From Bacteroidota bacterium (GTDB lineage Bacteria; Bacteroidota; Ignavibacteria; SZUA-365): 25,680 bases of DNA. The DNA lies in assembly GCA_023432805.1 (NCBI GenBank), contig JAEYUG010000040.1, positions 1 through 25,680 on the forward strand, written 5' to 3'. A program made the position numbers and the translations under genes. This document shows positions 9,007-16,954 of the stretch, piece after piece. Position 1 is the first letter of the stretch; every line of letters begins with the position of its first letter. The notes under the pieces were generated by a model. It searched no databases. It worked only from the letters and a program-made list of their open reading frames with translations, and had not been told where the DNA came from.

Positions 9007-10335
9007 TCAGTTCTTCGCATCCATGACCACGTAGGTGACCGTGTTCTTGCGCTGCGGCTGCAGATAGGTGTTCGCCACACGCTTGATGTCGTCGCGCGTC
9101 ACGGCCATGTACTTCTTGATCTCCTCGTTGACGAGCCTGGTGTTGCCGTGAAAGAGGGAGTACTGCGCGAGATTGCGCAGCTTGCTGTCGAGTGACATGA
9201 AGCTGCGGGTGAACTGGGCTTCCTTCTGATTGCGCACCTTCTGGAACTCCTCTTCGGTGATGCCCTCGCGTTTCACACGCTGCACTTCCTCATCGACGGC
9301 CTTCTGCATGCGCTCGATCTCCACGCCCTGGTTGGCGATACAGAAGAACGCGAACATGCCAGCCTTGTCGAAGTTCATCGGGAAGCTACCCGCCTGCACG
9401 GCGAGCTGGTCCTTGTCGACCAGGCGCTGATAGAGACGTGAACTGCGACCGCTCGAGAGCACATCGCCGAGAAATTCGAGCGCGTAGGAATCGGGATGAC
9501 GGTTGTCGACCGTCACATATGATTCGATCAGGCCCGGCAATGGCGTCACCTTCTCTTCGACAACCATGGTGCGGGGCTCGGTCTGCGGCGCGATCGACAC
9601 GCTCACACGTGCCGGCTCGGGTCCTGCGGGAATCGAGCCGAAATAATCTTCGATCCACTTCTTCGTCTGCGCCACGTTCAGATCACCACCGACCACGAGG
9701 CAGGCATTGTTCGGCAGGTAATACTTGGCGTGGAAGTCCAGAAACTCCTGCTTCTTCGCGAGGTTGATGTCTTCAGGAACGCCGATCGGGGTCCATTCGT
9801 ACACGGTGCCCTTGAAGGTGTTCTTCATCAGATTGTCGAAGAGGGTGCCGTACGGACGCCCTTCATACCGCTGCTTGAGTTCCTCCTTGACGACGCCTCG
9901 CTGGGTGTCGATGCCGGTGGAATCGATCACGAGGTTCATCATGCGCTCGGACTCGATCCACAATGCAAGCTCGAGCTGGTTGATCGGCACCTTGAAGAAA
10001 TAGTCGGTCTGGTCGAACGAGGTGGATGCATTGAGCACGCCACCCGCAGCGGTAATCAGCTTGTCGATCTGACCGCGCTTGATGTTCTTCGTGCCTTCGA
10101 ACATCAGATGCTCGAAGAAGTGCGCGAAGCCCGTGCGGCCGGTCACTTCGTCCTTCGAGCCGACTTTGTAGAGCAGGTAGGTCATTGCCGTGGGCGCGGT
10201 GCGGTCCACATGCAGAATGACGGTCAGGCCGTTCTTCAGCTTGTATTCCTCATAGCTGATCGGCTTGAAATCCTGTGCCGTCGCGCGCATCGCGACAAGG
10301 GCGAACAGGACGATGAAGAGGGTGCCGTGTTTCAT
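9007..10335 (-). CDS. M16 zinc metallopeptidase, catalytic subunit
   Basis: A 442-residue exported insulinase-family peptidase. The signal peptide is MKHGTLFIVLFALVAMRATAQ. The inverted zinc motif HFFEH (72-76) follows GFA, and the third ligand glutamate is in VVKEELKQR (Glu151 or Glu152), at the usual distance of about 76 residues. The equivalent of the Arg/Tyr pair in the second half is not present (RLYQRLVDKDQLAVQAGS), whereas the downstream gene product has that pair but no zinc site. The two would complement each other as a heterodimer degrading peptides in the periplasm. ATG 10335 is preceded by TTTGAGGA about 9 bases upstream; the open frame upstream is only a shadow of the HAD gene. 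It follows the HAD gene by 25 bases. Confidence 0.95.
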   Translation of the reverse strand: MKHGTLFIVLFALVAMRATAQDFKPISYEEYKLKNGLTVILHVDRTAPTAMTYLLYKVGSKDEVTGRTGFAHFFEHLMFEGTKNIKRGQIDKLITAAGGVLNASTSFDQTDYFFKVPINQLELALWIESERMMNLVIDSTGIDTQRGVVKEELKQRYEGRPYGTLFDNLMKNTFKGTVYEWTPIGVPEDINLAKKQEFLDFHAKYYLPNNACLVVGGDLNVAQTKKWIEDYFGSIPAGPEPARVSVSIAPQTEPRTMVVEEKVTPLPGLIESYVTVDNRHPDSYALEFLGDVLSSGRSSRLYQRLVDKDQLAVQAGSFPMNFDKAGMFAFFCIANQGVEIERMQKAVDEEVQRVKREGITEEEFQKVRNQKEAQFTRSFMSLDSKLRNLAQYSLFHGNTRLVNEEIKKYMAVTRDDIKRVANTYLQPQRKNTVTYVVMDAKN

Positions 10336-10360
10336 GCGTACGTCCTCAAATGGATGATGT

Positions 10361-11017
10361 TCACTGTATGGTGCGTTCTGACAAGACGGGAAGGTCCGCG
10401 AGCATGCGGATGTCGTGCACGATGTAGTCGGCATCACCCAGGTATTCGCGGCCGAGAGTTGTCTCCACGGCCACGCAGGGCATGCCGGCGTTGCGGGCGG
10501 ATTCGATGCCGAGTGGTGCATTCTCCACGACGAGGCATTCGGCGGGGTCGATGCCCAGATGCCGTGCAGCTGCGAGATAGGGGTCCGGTGCCGGCTTGGC
10601 ACGCGTGACCTCGTCACCGGTGATGATGAAATCGAAGAGGGATTTCCGCGTTGCGGGGATGGAGGTCTCCATGTTCTTGAGTGCGGATGCAGTCACCAGC
10701 GCAGTGCGGAAGCCCCGTTCGCGCAAGAGTGCGACGGTCTCGAATGCCCCGGGGAAGTGGCTGACGCGCACGATGCTGCGGTAATACTCCCGCTTCCGCT
10801 CGATGAAGGCGTGATGCTCTGCGACGGGGAGGTCCACCCCGGCTTCCTCACACAGGAGTGGCATGATCTCGCGCGAGGCACGCCCTTCATGCAGCAGCAC
10901 GGTGTGTTCCGATACGGAACCGCCGAGGGACTCGAACATGTGCTGCCAGGCAAGGTAATGATAGTGGAGGGTGTCGGCGATGACGCCGTCGAGGTCGAAG
11001 AGTACTGCGCGGATCAT
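10361..11017 (-). CDS. HAD-superfamily hydrolase, beta-phosphoglucomutase-like
   Basis: The 218-residue product starts MIRAVLFDLDGVIADT, with nucleophile Asp8 and acid/base Asp10. Later motifs are the Thr/Ser motif (ALVTASAL), the Lys motif (AKPAPDPYL) and the acidic motif (CLVVENAPLGIESA), with an alpha-helical cap (LHEGRASREIMPLL) between the first and second. This is the arrangement of the beta-phosphoglucomutase/phosphatase subgroup; it acts on a small phosphorylated metabolite in the cytoplasm and the substrate cannot be named. On the minus strand upstream, TATATTTC (one base from the Bacteroidota -7 motif TAnnTTTG) lies in the 83-base gap after the PAP2-like gene, so it may have its own promoter. 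Located just upstream of the M16 pair, with no evident functional link. Confidence 0.9.
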   Translation of the reverse strand: MIRAVLFDLDGVIADTLHYHYLAWQHMFESLGGSVSEHTVLLHEGRASREIMPLLCEEAGVDLPVAEHHAFIERKREYYRSIVRVSHFPGAFETVALLRERGFRTALVTASALKNMETSIPATRKSLFDFIITGDEVTRAKPAPDPYLAAARHLGIDPAECLVVENAPLGIESARNAGMPCVAVETTLGREYLGDADYIVHDIRMLADLPVLSERTIQ

Positions 11018-11100
11018 GCGGGCGGTTGTTCCGGGGTCGGGGGTCGAAAAGTGGACAATCCGAAATATAACACGAGGGCGCGTCAGGTTGTGCGTGACGG

Positions 11101-11682
11101 TCAGCGAAACAGGACAGGCAATATCCATCCATACGCATCCACGAGGAAAAGTTGCAGGCCGACGAGGAAAATCCCGGCCGCCCCGCCTGCGAAGACCTGT
11201 GCGGGGGTATGTGCATGCAGGGAGATCCGTGCCCAGCCGAGCGCGACGGCCAGCATCGCGAGCGCGACGAGCAACTCCCATGACACGGGCAGGAGGAAGA
11301 GAAGCGGACCGGTGAAGCCCATCATGTGTGCGCTGATTTTCCAGCGGAGATTTATCGCGACGAGAATCAGGGTGTTGACCGAGAAGCACCAAAGCAGAAG
11401 CCGGAATGCGAGCGGTGCCTCGAGCACGACCAGCGTAATGAATCCGGCCGTGGAAACCGCGACACTGATCAGGTAGGGACGCGTGCGTTCGAGACGTTCG
11501 GGGACGTCCCACGCAGTGACGCGCCGGCGTGCGCGAAGTGCGAGCACGTATCCGATCTGGAGTCCCCCGGTGCAGAGCACGGCCACGAGCCAGAGCGCAC
11601 AATCGCGCGCGATGCTGCCGCTCGCGCTGCGCAACGCGAGCACCGTGAGTACGGTTGCCGAGACGGTCGGCGGTACGAGCAT
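11101..11682 (-). CDS. PAP2-like integral membrane protein
   Basis: At least 193 residues with about five or six hydrophobic helices. Two conserved segments, LRWKISAHMMGFTGPL and WARISLHAHTPAQVFAGG, correspond to the His-containing motifs of phosphatidic-acid-phosphatase type 2 proteins. A lipid or isoprenoid phosphate phosphatase is plausible, but the canonical motifs are altered and activity is uncertain. The start is unclear. ATG 11682 would begin within what looks like the conserved N-terminal helix (ARALSIMLVPP). The same frame is open back to the stop of the preceding DJ-1 gene (11749-11751), yet contains no ATG, GTG or TTG. A CTG at 11730 follows AGGGGAG by 9 bases and would give a natural N-terminus LTRPSTSHRIARALS. 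The true start is therefore either 11682 or a non-standard codon upstream. Confidence 0.8.
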   Translation of the reverse strand: MLVPPTVSATVLTVLALRSASGSIARDCALWLVAVLCTGGLQIGYVLALRARRRVTAWDVPERLERTRPYLISVAVSTAGFITLVVLEAPLAFRLLLWCFSVNTLILVAINLRWKISAHMMGFTGPLLFLLPVSWELLVALAMLAVALGWARISLHAHTPAQVFAGGAAGIFLVGLQLFLVDAYGWILPVLFR

Positions 11683-11748
11683 GATCGACAGTGCCCGCGC
11701 AATGCGGTGTGACGTGGAGGGTCGGGTCAGGAAGGTCTGCTCCCCTAC

Positions 11749-12558
11749 CTACTTCGGAAGGGCGCCGTCAAGCTGCTGCAGACGGACGAGAATGTCGATG
11801 GCCAGCTTCCGCGTCGACGCGAGATTCTGCGCGGTGAGGATGCGGTCGTCGGCGACGACGCTGGGCTGATGGGGATGATCCTTGAAGTAGATCGCACCAC
11901 TGCGGCGCAGACTGGTTTCGAGGCGCTGGCGAAGCACGAGCGAGAGGCCGTTTTCCTCCTCTTCGGACTCCGAGGGACAGGTCACCCGCATTCGCGTCAG
12001 CACCATGGTCGAATCGTCGCGCTGTGCGAGCAGCAGCGCAGCGGCGCCGTACCCCGCGCAGCCCACGACGCTCTTCGGGTTGGCGAGCGTTGCGCGTACT
12101 GCCAGCGGGACGGCCGCGGCGTCGGTGTACTCGGAGATGGCCGCAGGACCCCCGGCGAATACGACTGCCCGGAAGGCTGGCATGTCGAGCGACGAGAGAC
12201 GTTCGGTCTTCGCGAGCGCCTCATGCTGTTTGGCGGCAAGAAACGCCCGTGTCGCTGCATGCGCGGTGTCACCGGGCTGATGCGCAATCGGGACGATCCC
12301 GCCGTCGGCACTGGCGTAGCGAACCTTGCAGCCAGCCTTCGAGAAGACGTCCCAGAGCTCGGCGACATGATTCAGGTTCATGTCGGTCGCGGGCGGAGTG
12401 GCGCGGGGAGCGGGCAGACCCGGCAGCACGATGAGTATGACGGGCTGCCCGACCTTCTTCGGGTTGCGGATGATCGTACTGGGCTGTGCGTGCGCGGCGG
12501 TGGCGCACATGGCCGCCGCCAGCGCACACAACAGGGCGATGCGTGAGAGGCCGGTCAT
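11749..12558 (-). CDS. Exported DJ-1/PfpI-family protein
   Basis: The 269-residue product has a signal peptide (MTGLSRIALLCALAAAMCATAAHAQ), unusual for this mostly cytoplasmic family. The mature part shows the Hsp31-like pattern: Glu67 in HVAELWDVFSKAG, YASADGGIVPI, a FAGGPAAI strand-loop, and the nucleophile elbow with Cys167 (SVVGCAGYGAAALL). The C-terminal ILTAQNLASTRKLAIDIL matches the usual 'lvTGQNPaSs' end block. Family roles include glyoxalase, deglycase-type and chaperone activity; none can be assigned. The protein probably acts in the periplasm. It follows the cytochrome c lipoprotein gene by 37 bases and is probably in the same transcript. It ends with TAG, showing that TAG is an ordinary stop in this genome. 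Confidence 0.85.
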   Translation of the reverse strand: MTGLSRIALLCALAAAMCATAAHAQPSTIIRNPKKVGQPVILIVLPGLPAPRATPPATDMNLNHVAELWDVFSKAGCKVRYASADGGIVPIAHQPGDTAHAATRAFLAAKQHEALAKTERLSSLDMPAFRAVVFAGGPAAISEYTDAAAVPLAVRATLANPKSVVGCAGYGAAALLLAQRDDSTMVLTRMRVTCPSESEEEENGLSLVLRQRLETSLRRSGAIYFKDHPHQPSVVADDRILTAQNLASTRKLAIDILVRLQQLDGALPK

Positions 12559-12595
12559 GTGTCTCGTATCCTGTCTGTGTTGGAGAATGGGTGGA

Positions 12596-13021
12596 TCAGT
12601 CTGTGAGCGCAAGCACGTAGTCGGCCAGTTGCTCGAGCTGCGTCTGTTCGAGATAGTTGTATTTCGGCATCATTCCGGGGAAGTCGTTCATGCGCGCAGC
12701 AAGGCGCGGATCCTTCTCGGCGTATGCGGCCGGATCCTTCAGATACTCGATCACCTGATCCCTTGTGAAATGCGTGGCGACGTTGCGAAGTTCCGGCCCG
12801 GAAGCGCGCCCCTCGCCGTTGGGACCGTGGCAGAGCACGCAATTCTTCTCCTGGAAGAGCGCGCGGCCGGGAAGGGCGTCTGCGGCGGAATTGCCCCCGC
12901 CTCCGCAGGATGCAAGTCCACCTGCAGCTGCGAGCAGCACCGCGCTCAGCACTGCGGAAGCCGCGCGCAGCCGCATCGCCTGGACGCGGCGTATGCGCGG
13001 GTGCATGGTCGTGCGGCGCAT
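12596..13021 (-). CDS. Small c-type cytochrome lipoprotein
   Basis: The 141-residue product has an N-terminal hydrophobic segment and lipobox LASC (Cys39), followed by a flexible GGGGNSAADA linker and a class I cytochrome c domain. The heme motif is CVLCH (61-65), preceded by GRALFQEKN. The distal ligand is Met117 or Met118 in FPGMMPKY, and the terminal helix is LEQLADYVLAL. It would be an electron carrier anchored in the outer face of a membrane. The start is uncertain: ATG 13021 lies 2 bases after the ridA stop, ATG 13006 is possible, and ATG 12976 would give a tighter signal peptide (MRLRAASAVLSAVLL). No oxidase genes are close by, so the redox partner is unknown. Confidence 0.92.
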   Translation of the reverse strand: MRRTTMHPRIRRVQAMRLRAASAVLSAVLLAAAGGLASCGGGGNSAADALPGRALFQEKNCVLCHGPNGEGRASGPELRNVATHFTRDQVIEYLKDPAAYAEKDPRLAARMNDFPGMMPKYNYLEQTQLEQLADYVLALTD

Positions 13022-13023
13022 GT

Positions 13024-13413
13024 CTAACCGATCACCGCGATGCAGGCGATCTCGACGAGTCCGTCCTTCGGCAGGCGGGCAACTTCGACGGTTGCGCGGC
13101 TGGGGGGATTCTCGGTGAAGTACGTGGCATACTCGGCGTTCATTGCGGCGAAGTCATTCATGTCCTTCAGATAGACCGTGCAGCTGACCACATCGGCGAG
13201 TGTGCATCCCGCCTGCTTGAGCACGGCGGTAAGGTTGTCGAGCGAGCGACGGGTCTGAGCGGCGACGCCGCCTTCGACGAGATTGCCGCTTGCGGGATCC
13301 AGGCCGAGCTGTCCCGATGCAAAGACCATGGTGCCGGCCTTGATGGCTTGGTTGTAGGGACCGAGCGCGGCGGGAGCGTCGGGGGTGGCGATGACGGTGC
13401 GATGCTGGCTCAT
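13024..13413 (-). CDS. ridA: RidA-family reactive enamine/imine deaminase
   Basis: A 129-residue YjgF/YER057c/UK114 protein of standard length. The RidA substrate-binding arginine is Arg106 in ENPPSRATVEVARLP, with Glu121 in GLVEIACIAV and the PYNQAIKAG loop near the start. RidA hydrolyses reactive 2-aminoacrylate and related imines formed by PLP enzymes, protecting those enzymes; it is a cytoplasmic trimer. ATG 13413 is preceded by CCGGAGA about 7 bases upstream. The gene heads a run of closely spaced minus-strand genes and is divergent from the HIT gene. A TATCTTTG element matching the Bacteroidota -7 consensus lies about 50 bases upstream. Confidence 0.94.
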   Translation of the reverse strand: MSQHRTVIATPDAPAALGPYNQAIKAGTMVFASGQLGLDPASGNLVEGGVAAQTRRSLDNLTAVLKQAGCTLADVVSCTVYLKDMNDFAAMNAEYATYFTENPPSRATVEVARLPKDGLVEIACIAVIG

Positions 13414-13461
13414 GTGCGTCTCCGGAATGTGTGATGATGCAGGTACGAAATCGAACGTCCA

Positions 13462-13469
13462 CAAAGATA
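13462..13469 (-). promoter_or_regulatory. Candidate Bacteroidota-type -7 promoter element for ridA
   Basis: On the minus strand the sequence TATCTTTG fits the TAnnTTTG -7 consensus of the Bacteroidota primary sigma factor exactly. It lies in the 186-base divergent gap between ridA and the HIT gene and would give a leader of roughly 45 bases. No clear TTTG -33 box stands at the expected spacing, so this is tentative. Confidence 0.35.
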
Positions 13470-13599
13470 CGGATTCGCCCGATGCAGGTCATGTCCCGCC
13501 ATTGTATGTTGCGCGATACCGTGGCGACACTTCCCTCGTGTGCCGCAAACAGACTAGGCAGATTCGCCTGACCCGCCGCTTCGAACTCGGAGGCTTCCC

Positions 13600-13941
13600 A
13601 TGACGGATACCGTCTTTGCACGCATCATCGACAGATCCATTCCCGCCGACATTGTCTACGAGGACGACCGGGTGGTCGCCTTCCGCGACATCCATCCCCG
13701 TGCCCCCGTGCACATTCTTGTCGTTCCGCGCGAACCGATCGCCACACTCAACGACGCCGACGTATCGCACGAGGCGCTGCTCGGGCACATGATGCTCACG
13801 GCTGCGCGCGTGGCGCGGGAGGCGGGACTCGAGAAGGGCTACCGGCTCGTGATGAACTGTCGCGAGCATGGGGGACAGACGGTCTGGCATCTGCACCTCC
13901 ATGTGCTCGGGGGACGGCCGATGAAGTGGCCTCCGGGGTGA
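13600..13941 (+). CDS. HIT-family (HINT-type) nucleotide hydrolase
   Basis: The 113-residue product is of the normal HINT length. It has the histidine triad HLHLHVLGG near the C-terminus (His97, His99, His101), with His99 as the nucleophile. Upstream blocks (FARIIDRSIPADIVYEDD, AFRDIHPRAPVHILVVP, and HGGQTVWHLH) are those of the purine nucleoside phosphoramidase branch. It would hydrolyse AMP-lysine or aminoacyl-adenylate type substrates in the cytoplasm. ATG 13600 has GGAGG about 7 bases upstream. It is a single plus-strand gene between two minus-strand blocks, divergent from ridA and convergent with the uridylyltransferase gene 64 bases downstream; no hairpin terminator was seen between the latter two. 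Confidence 0.95.
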   Translation: MTDTVFARIIDRSIPADIVYEDDRVVAFRDIHPRAPVHILVVPREPIATLNDADVSHEALLGHMMLTAARVAREAGLEKGYRLVMNCREHGGQTVWHLHLHVLGGRPMKWPPG

Positions 13942-14005
13942 GGAAGGATACCGTGCTGCGTCCTACATGATGCGGGTGCAACGCGTGGCGAGGGGGGGAA
14001 GCTTC

Positions 14006-15454
14006 TCAGGCGCGCAGATCCTCGTTGTCGAGAACCGTGTTGTCTGCGATCACGAGACGCTTCCCCTCGGTGGCGGCGATGCGCACCGATCCGCGCACGA
14101 CGATGTTGCGGCCGAAGACGACATCCCCCATGACCTCGAGACGTTCGCAGGCGATCAGTGAGGGCGCCCCGAAGGGTAGGCGCGCATGCAGGTCGTCGAT
14201 CATGCGGAAGTACCGGGGGTCGAGTGTGATGGCGGGAGGCTGGCTGCGCGAGGGATCGAGGCGGACGCGGCCGTCGGGGTCGAGGATGCAGGCATCGGAC
14301 CAGAGTGCGAGCAGGTCGTCGCTGGTTTTCACGGGCGCGAAGCGGACGCGGGGAACGCGCAGTGCGGCGGCACCGTCGAAGAGCGCGATGGCCGCGCCCA
14401 TGGCGGTCTCGAGCTGGTAGACGGCGGGCGATGCCGGGTCGCGGGGATCGAGGGTCTTCACGTTGCGGATCAGCGGCAGGGGCAGGACGCCTCCGTGCCG
14501 GGCAAGCTGCGTGTCGAGCGCCGCGAGTTCGATCCAAATGCTGTTCGTGTTGAAGGAGCGGTGCCGCTCGATGTTCTGGAAGTCGTCGGCCTCGTCGGGG
14601 GGACATTGTGCGCTCTCGCGCAGCAACAGGTTCGTCCCGTCGCTCGAACGCGCCAGGTGCCCGCCTTTTCTGTCGGCGATTGTACGGTCGGCGACTTCCA
14701 TGAGGAAGGGGATGCCCCGGCGCACGATGTGGCCGAGGATGGCGGGGTCGAGCACGGCGCCGAGATTGTCGGCGTTCGAAACGAAGATGTGGTGGAAGCC
14801 TCCGCGACGCAGCTCCGCGAGGAGGCCGCTCGTGACGAGGGCCGTGTACATGTCGCCATGACCTGGGGGACACCACTCAAGCGCGGGCTGCGCCGGCCAG
14901 ACTGCCGGCTCGAGGGTTTCGCACAGCACTTTCGGTACCATGTGCTGCATGAAATCCGCGGGCAAGGTGTGTGAGCGTGCGCCGCCGTAACGCGCGAGCG
15001 CGGCGAGGGAGTCGCTGCGCGTCGAGAAGCTGTTCATGAGCACGAGGGGAACGCGTACACCTGTGCGCGCGCTGAGTCGCTCGAGCTGCAGCGCGGTGAT
15101 GTCGAGAAAACTGCGGTCGTCGCGTACTTCGATGAGGCTCTTTGCGCGCTCGAGACCCATGCTCGTGCCGAGTCCGCCGTTCAGCTTGATCACCGCGACA
15201 TGCGGCAGGGCGGCGTGGCCCGCCGCGACGTCGTCGGGTGTGAGCGTGTCGGCGTCGGGCAGGTCTTCGACGGGACGGATCATCGACGTGCCGATGAGTC
15301 CCGTGGCCCCCGCGACGAGTCGCTCGTACTGGATGCGGAAGGCGTCGATCACGAGGGGATCGAGCGCCGCATCCAGCATTTTTCGTTCGAAGGGCGCGAA
15401 GCGGTCGGTGGCCGTGCCGCTCGACGGTTTCGTGCGTGTCTCGTGCGTACTCAT
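14006..15454 (-). CDS. UTP-glucose-1-phosphate uridylyltransferase, eukaryotic-type (UDPGP family)
   Basis: A 482-residue enzyme of the UDPGP family rather than the bacterial GalU type. Signatures are the nucleotide-binding loop KLNGGLGTSMG (90-100), the EWCPPGHGDMYTAL segment, FVSNADNLGA, FNTNSIWI and FAPVKTSDDLL. A C-terminal left-handed beta-helix (FGRNIVVRGSVRIAATEGKR) follows. It makes UDP-glucose from UTP and glucose-1-phosphate for glycan and lipid glycosylation. UDP-N-acetylhexosamine pyrophosphorylases share the fold, but these motifs favour UGPase. ATG 15454 is chosen; TTG 15469 in frame is an alternative and neither has a strong ribosome site. It is 32 bases downstream of hemL on the same strand. 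UDP-glucose could feed the glycosyltransferase at 3663, though the genes are not adjacent. Confidence 0.92.
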   Translation of the reverse strand: MSTHETRTKPSSGTATDRFAPFERKMLDAALDPLVIDAFRIQYERLVAGATGLIGTSMIRPVEDLPDADTLTPDDVAAGHAALPHVAVIKLNGGLGTSMGLERAKSLIEVRDDRSFLDITALQLERLSARTGVRVPLVLMNSFSTRSDSLAALARYGGARSHTLPADFMQHMVPKVLCETLEPAVWPAQPALEWCPPGHGDMYTALVTSGLLAELRRGGFHHIFVSNADNLGAVLDPAILGHIVRRGIPFLMEVADRTIADRKGGHLARSSDGTNLLLRESAQCPPDEADDFQNIERHRSFNTNSIWIELAALDTQLARHGGVLPLPLIRNVKTLDPRDPASPAVYQLETAMGAAIALFDGAAALRVPRVRFAPVKTSDDLLALWSDACILDPDGRVRLDPSRSQPPAITLDPRYFRMIDDLHARLPFGAPSLIACERLEVMGDVVFGRNIVVRGSVRIAATEGKRLVIADNTVLDNEDLRA

Positions 15455-15486
15455 GTCGGCCGGGTGCAATGTGGAGGCATCGCCGG

Positions 15487-16827
15487 TCAGGTCGCCGCGC
15501 AGCCGCCGGCGCCGGCATTGCCGAGCATGTTCGCCATCACGGCGTCGAGGCTCATGCCCGCAGCGTCGATGGTTGCGTCGATGGCGTCGTCGTCGTGCAT
15601 GATCGACAGGAAGGCCGCCTCGAACTGCGACGGTGCGAGGTAGATACCGCGCGCAAGCATTTCAGAGAACCAGATCCCGAAATCCTGTGTATTGCAACTC
15701 GTAGCGTCATCCCAGTTCCGCACCGGACGCGCGGTGAAGAAGAGGGTGAACATCGAGCCGACACGATTGGTGACGAAGGGCAGGGAGAGGCGGTCGAGAT
15801 GTGTCTGGATGCCGGCGGTCAGACGTGCGGCTGCGGACTCGAGCCGCTCGTAGAAGTCAGGCGTCTCGTTGATGACGGAGAGGGTGGCGATACCTGCGGT
15901 CATTGCAAGGGGATTGCCCGAGAGGGTGCCCGCCTGGTACATGGGTCCCGCGGGAGCGACCATCGACATGATGTCCGCACGGCCGCCATAGGCACCGACG
16001 GGAAGTCCGCCCCCGATGATCTTGCCGAGCGTCGTCAGGTCGGGCGTGACGCCGTAGCGTTCCTGCGCACCTCCGCGCGCGAGGCGGAAGCCGGTCATGA
16101 CCTCGTCGAAGATGAGCAGGATGCCCTCGCGGGTGCAGAGGGTGCGGAGCCCCTCGAGGAAGCCCGGTTCGGGCGGCACGCAGCCCATGTTGCCGACGAC
16201 GGGTTCGAGAATGATGGCGGCAATGGCATCGGGCGCCGAACGCACGATCTCCTCGACATGAGCGAGATCATTGTAACGGGCCGTGAGGGTGTCTGCGGCG
16301 ATGGATCTGGTCACGCCTGGGGAGTCGGGGAGTCCCAGTGTGGCCACGCCCGATCCCGCCTTGATGAGGAAGGAGTCGCCGTGGCCGTGATAACATCCTT
16401 CGAACTTCAGGATCTTGTCGCGCTTCGTGAACGCACGTGCGAGGCGGATGGCCGAGAGCGTGGCCTCGGTGCCGCTGTTGACCATGCGCACCATTTCGAT
16501 CGACGGGACCATATGGATGATCATCCGCGCGAGCCGGTTCTCGAGTTCGGTCGGCGCGCCGAAGCTCGTCGCCAGATCGAGCTGCGCGTGCAGGGCCTCG
16601 CGCACCGCCGGGTGTCCATGTCCGAGGATGAAGGGTCCCCAGCTACCGATGTAGTCGATGAACGTGTTGCCGTCGACGTCGGTCATGCGTGCGCCGGAGG
16701 CGCTGCGGAAGAAGAGCGGCTGTCCGCCCACGGCGCGGAACGCGCGCACGGGCGAATTGACTCCGCCGGGAATCAGGGTGCGTGCTTCCTCGAAGAGCGT
16801 GCGTGAAGTATCGATGTTCATGGTCAT
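15487..16827 (-). CDS. hemL: Glutamate-1-semialdehyde 2,1-aminomutase
   Basis: A 446-residue class III PLP aminotransferase with HemL signatures: LFEEARTLIPGGVNSPVRAF at the start, NSGTEATLSAIRLAR, the EGCYHGHGDSFLIKAGSG block, IFDEVMTGFRLA and the PLP lysine Lys269 in TTLGKIIGGGLPVGAYGG. It converts glutamate-1-semialdehyde to 5-aminolevulinate in the C5 route to heme and other tetrapyrroles. The start is ATG 16827 (MTMNIDTSR) or ATG 16821 (MNIDTSR); no Shine-Dalgarno helps to decide. The open frame continues upstream to 17757, but that part is a shadow of the flavoprotein gene. A cluster of palindromic repeats lies between this gene and the flavoprotein gene. Confidence 0.97.
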   Translation of the reverse strand: MTMNIDTSRTLFEEARTLIPGGVNSPVRAFRAVGGQPLFFRSASGARMTDVDGNTFIDYIGSWGPFILGHGHPAVREALHAQLDLATSFGAPTELENRLARMIIHMVPSIEMVRMVNSGTEATLSAIRLARAFTKRDKILKFEGCYHGHGDSFLIKAGSGVATLGLPDSPGVTRSIAADTLTARYNDLAHVEEIVRSAPDAIAAIILEPVVGNMGCVPPEPGFLEGLRTLCTREGILLIFDEVMTGFRLARGGAQERYGVTPDLTTLGKIIGGGLPVGAYGGRADIMSMVAPAGPMYQAGTLSGNPLAMTAGIATLSVINETPDFYERLESAAARLTAGIQTHLDRLSLPFVTNRVGSMFTLFFTARPVRNWDDATSCNTQDFGIWFSEMLARGIYLAPSQFEAAFLSIMHDDDAIDATIDAAGMSLDAVMANMLGNAGAGGCAAT

Positions 16828-16880
16828 GATCGTGTTGTCTCGATGGATGTCATCCTGCAATATCGTAAATCGGAACGGTC

Positions 16881-16954
16881 GGTGGACGCCCTCGTCCACC
16901 CTGGGAGGACGGACGCCCTCGTCCGTCTTTGGAGGACGGACGCCCTCGTCCGTC
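16881..16954. repeat. Three tandem GCCCTC-loop palindromic repeats
   Basis: Three hairpin units lie between hemL and the flavoprotein gene. Unit 1 (16881-16900) is GGTGGAC-GCCCTC-GTCCACC. Units 2 (16908-16927) and 3 (16935-16954) are GACGGAC-GCCCTC-GTCCGTC. Each has a perfect 7-bp stem and the same six-base loop; units 2 and 3 share the leading GGAG. The stem of unit 1 differs from units 2 and 3 at paired positions, so base pairing is preserved. Unit 3 overlaps the stop codon of the flavoprotein gene. The same family recurs at 19695-19807. Confidence 0.92.

Noticed and set aside
6573..9026. Long plus-strand open frame of about 817 codons opposite the M16-like genes
   Set aside because: It is antisense to two genes with clear signal peptides and family motifs. 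It shows no recognisable domain and is explained by high GC and few stops.
16881..16954. Possible CRISPR array
   Set aside because: Units are palindromic with no unique spacers of regular length, only three copies are present, and no cas genes are nearby.
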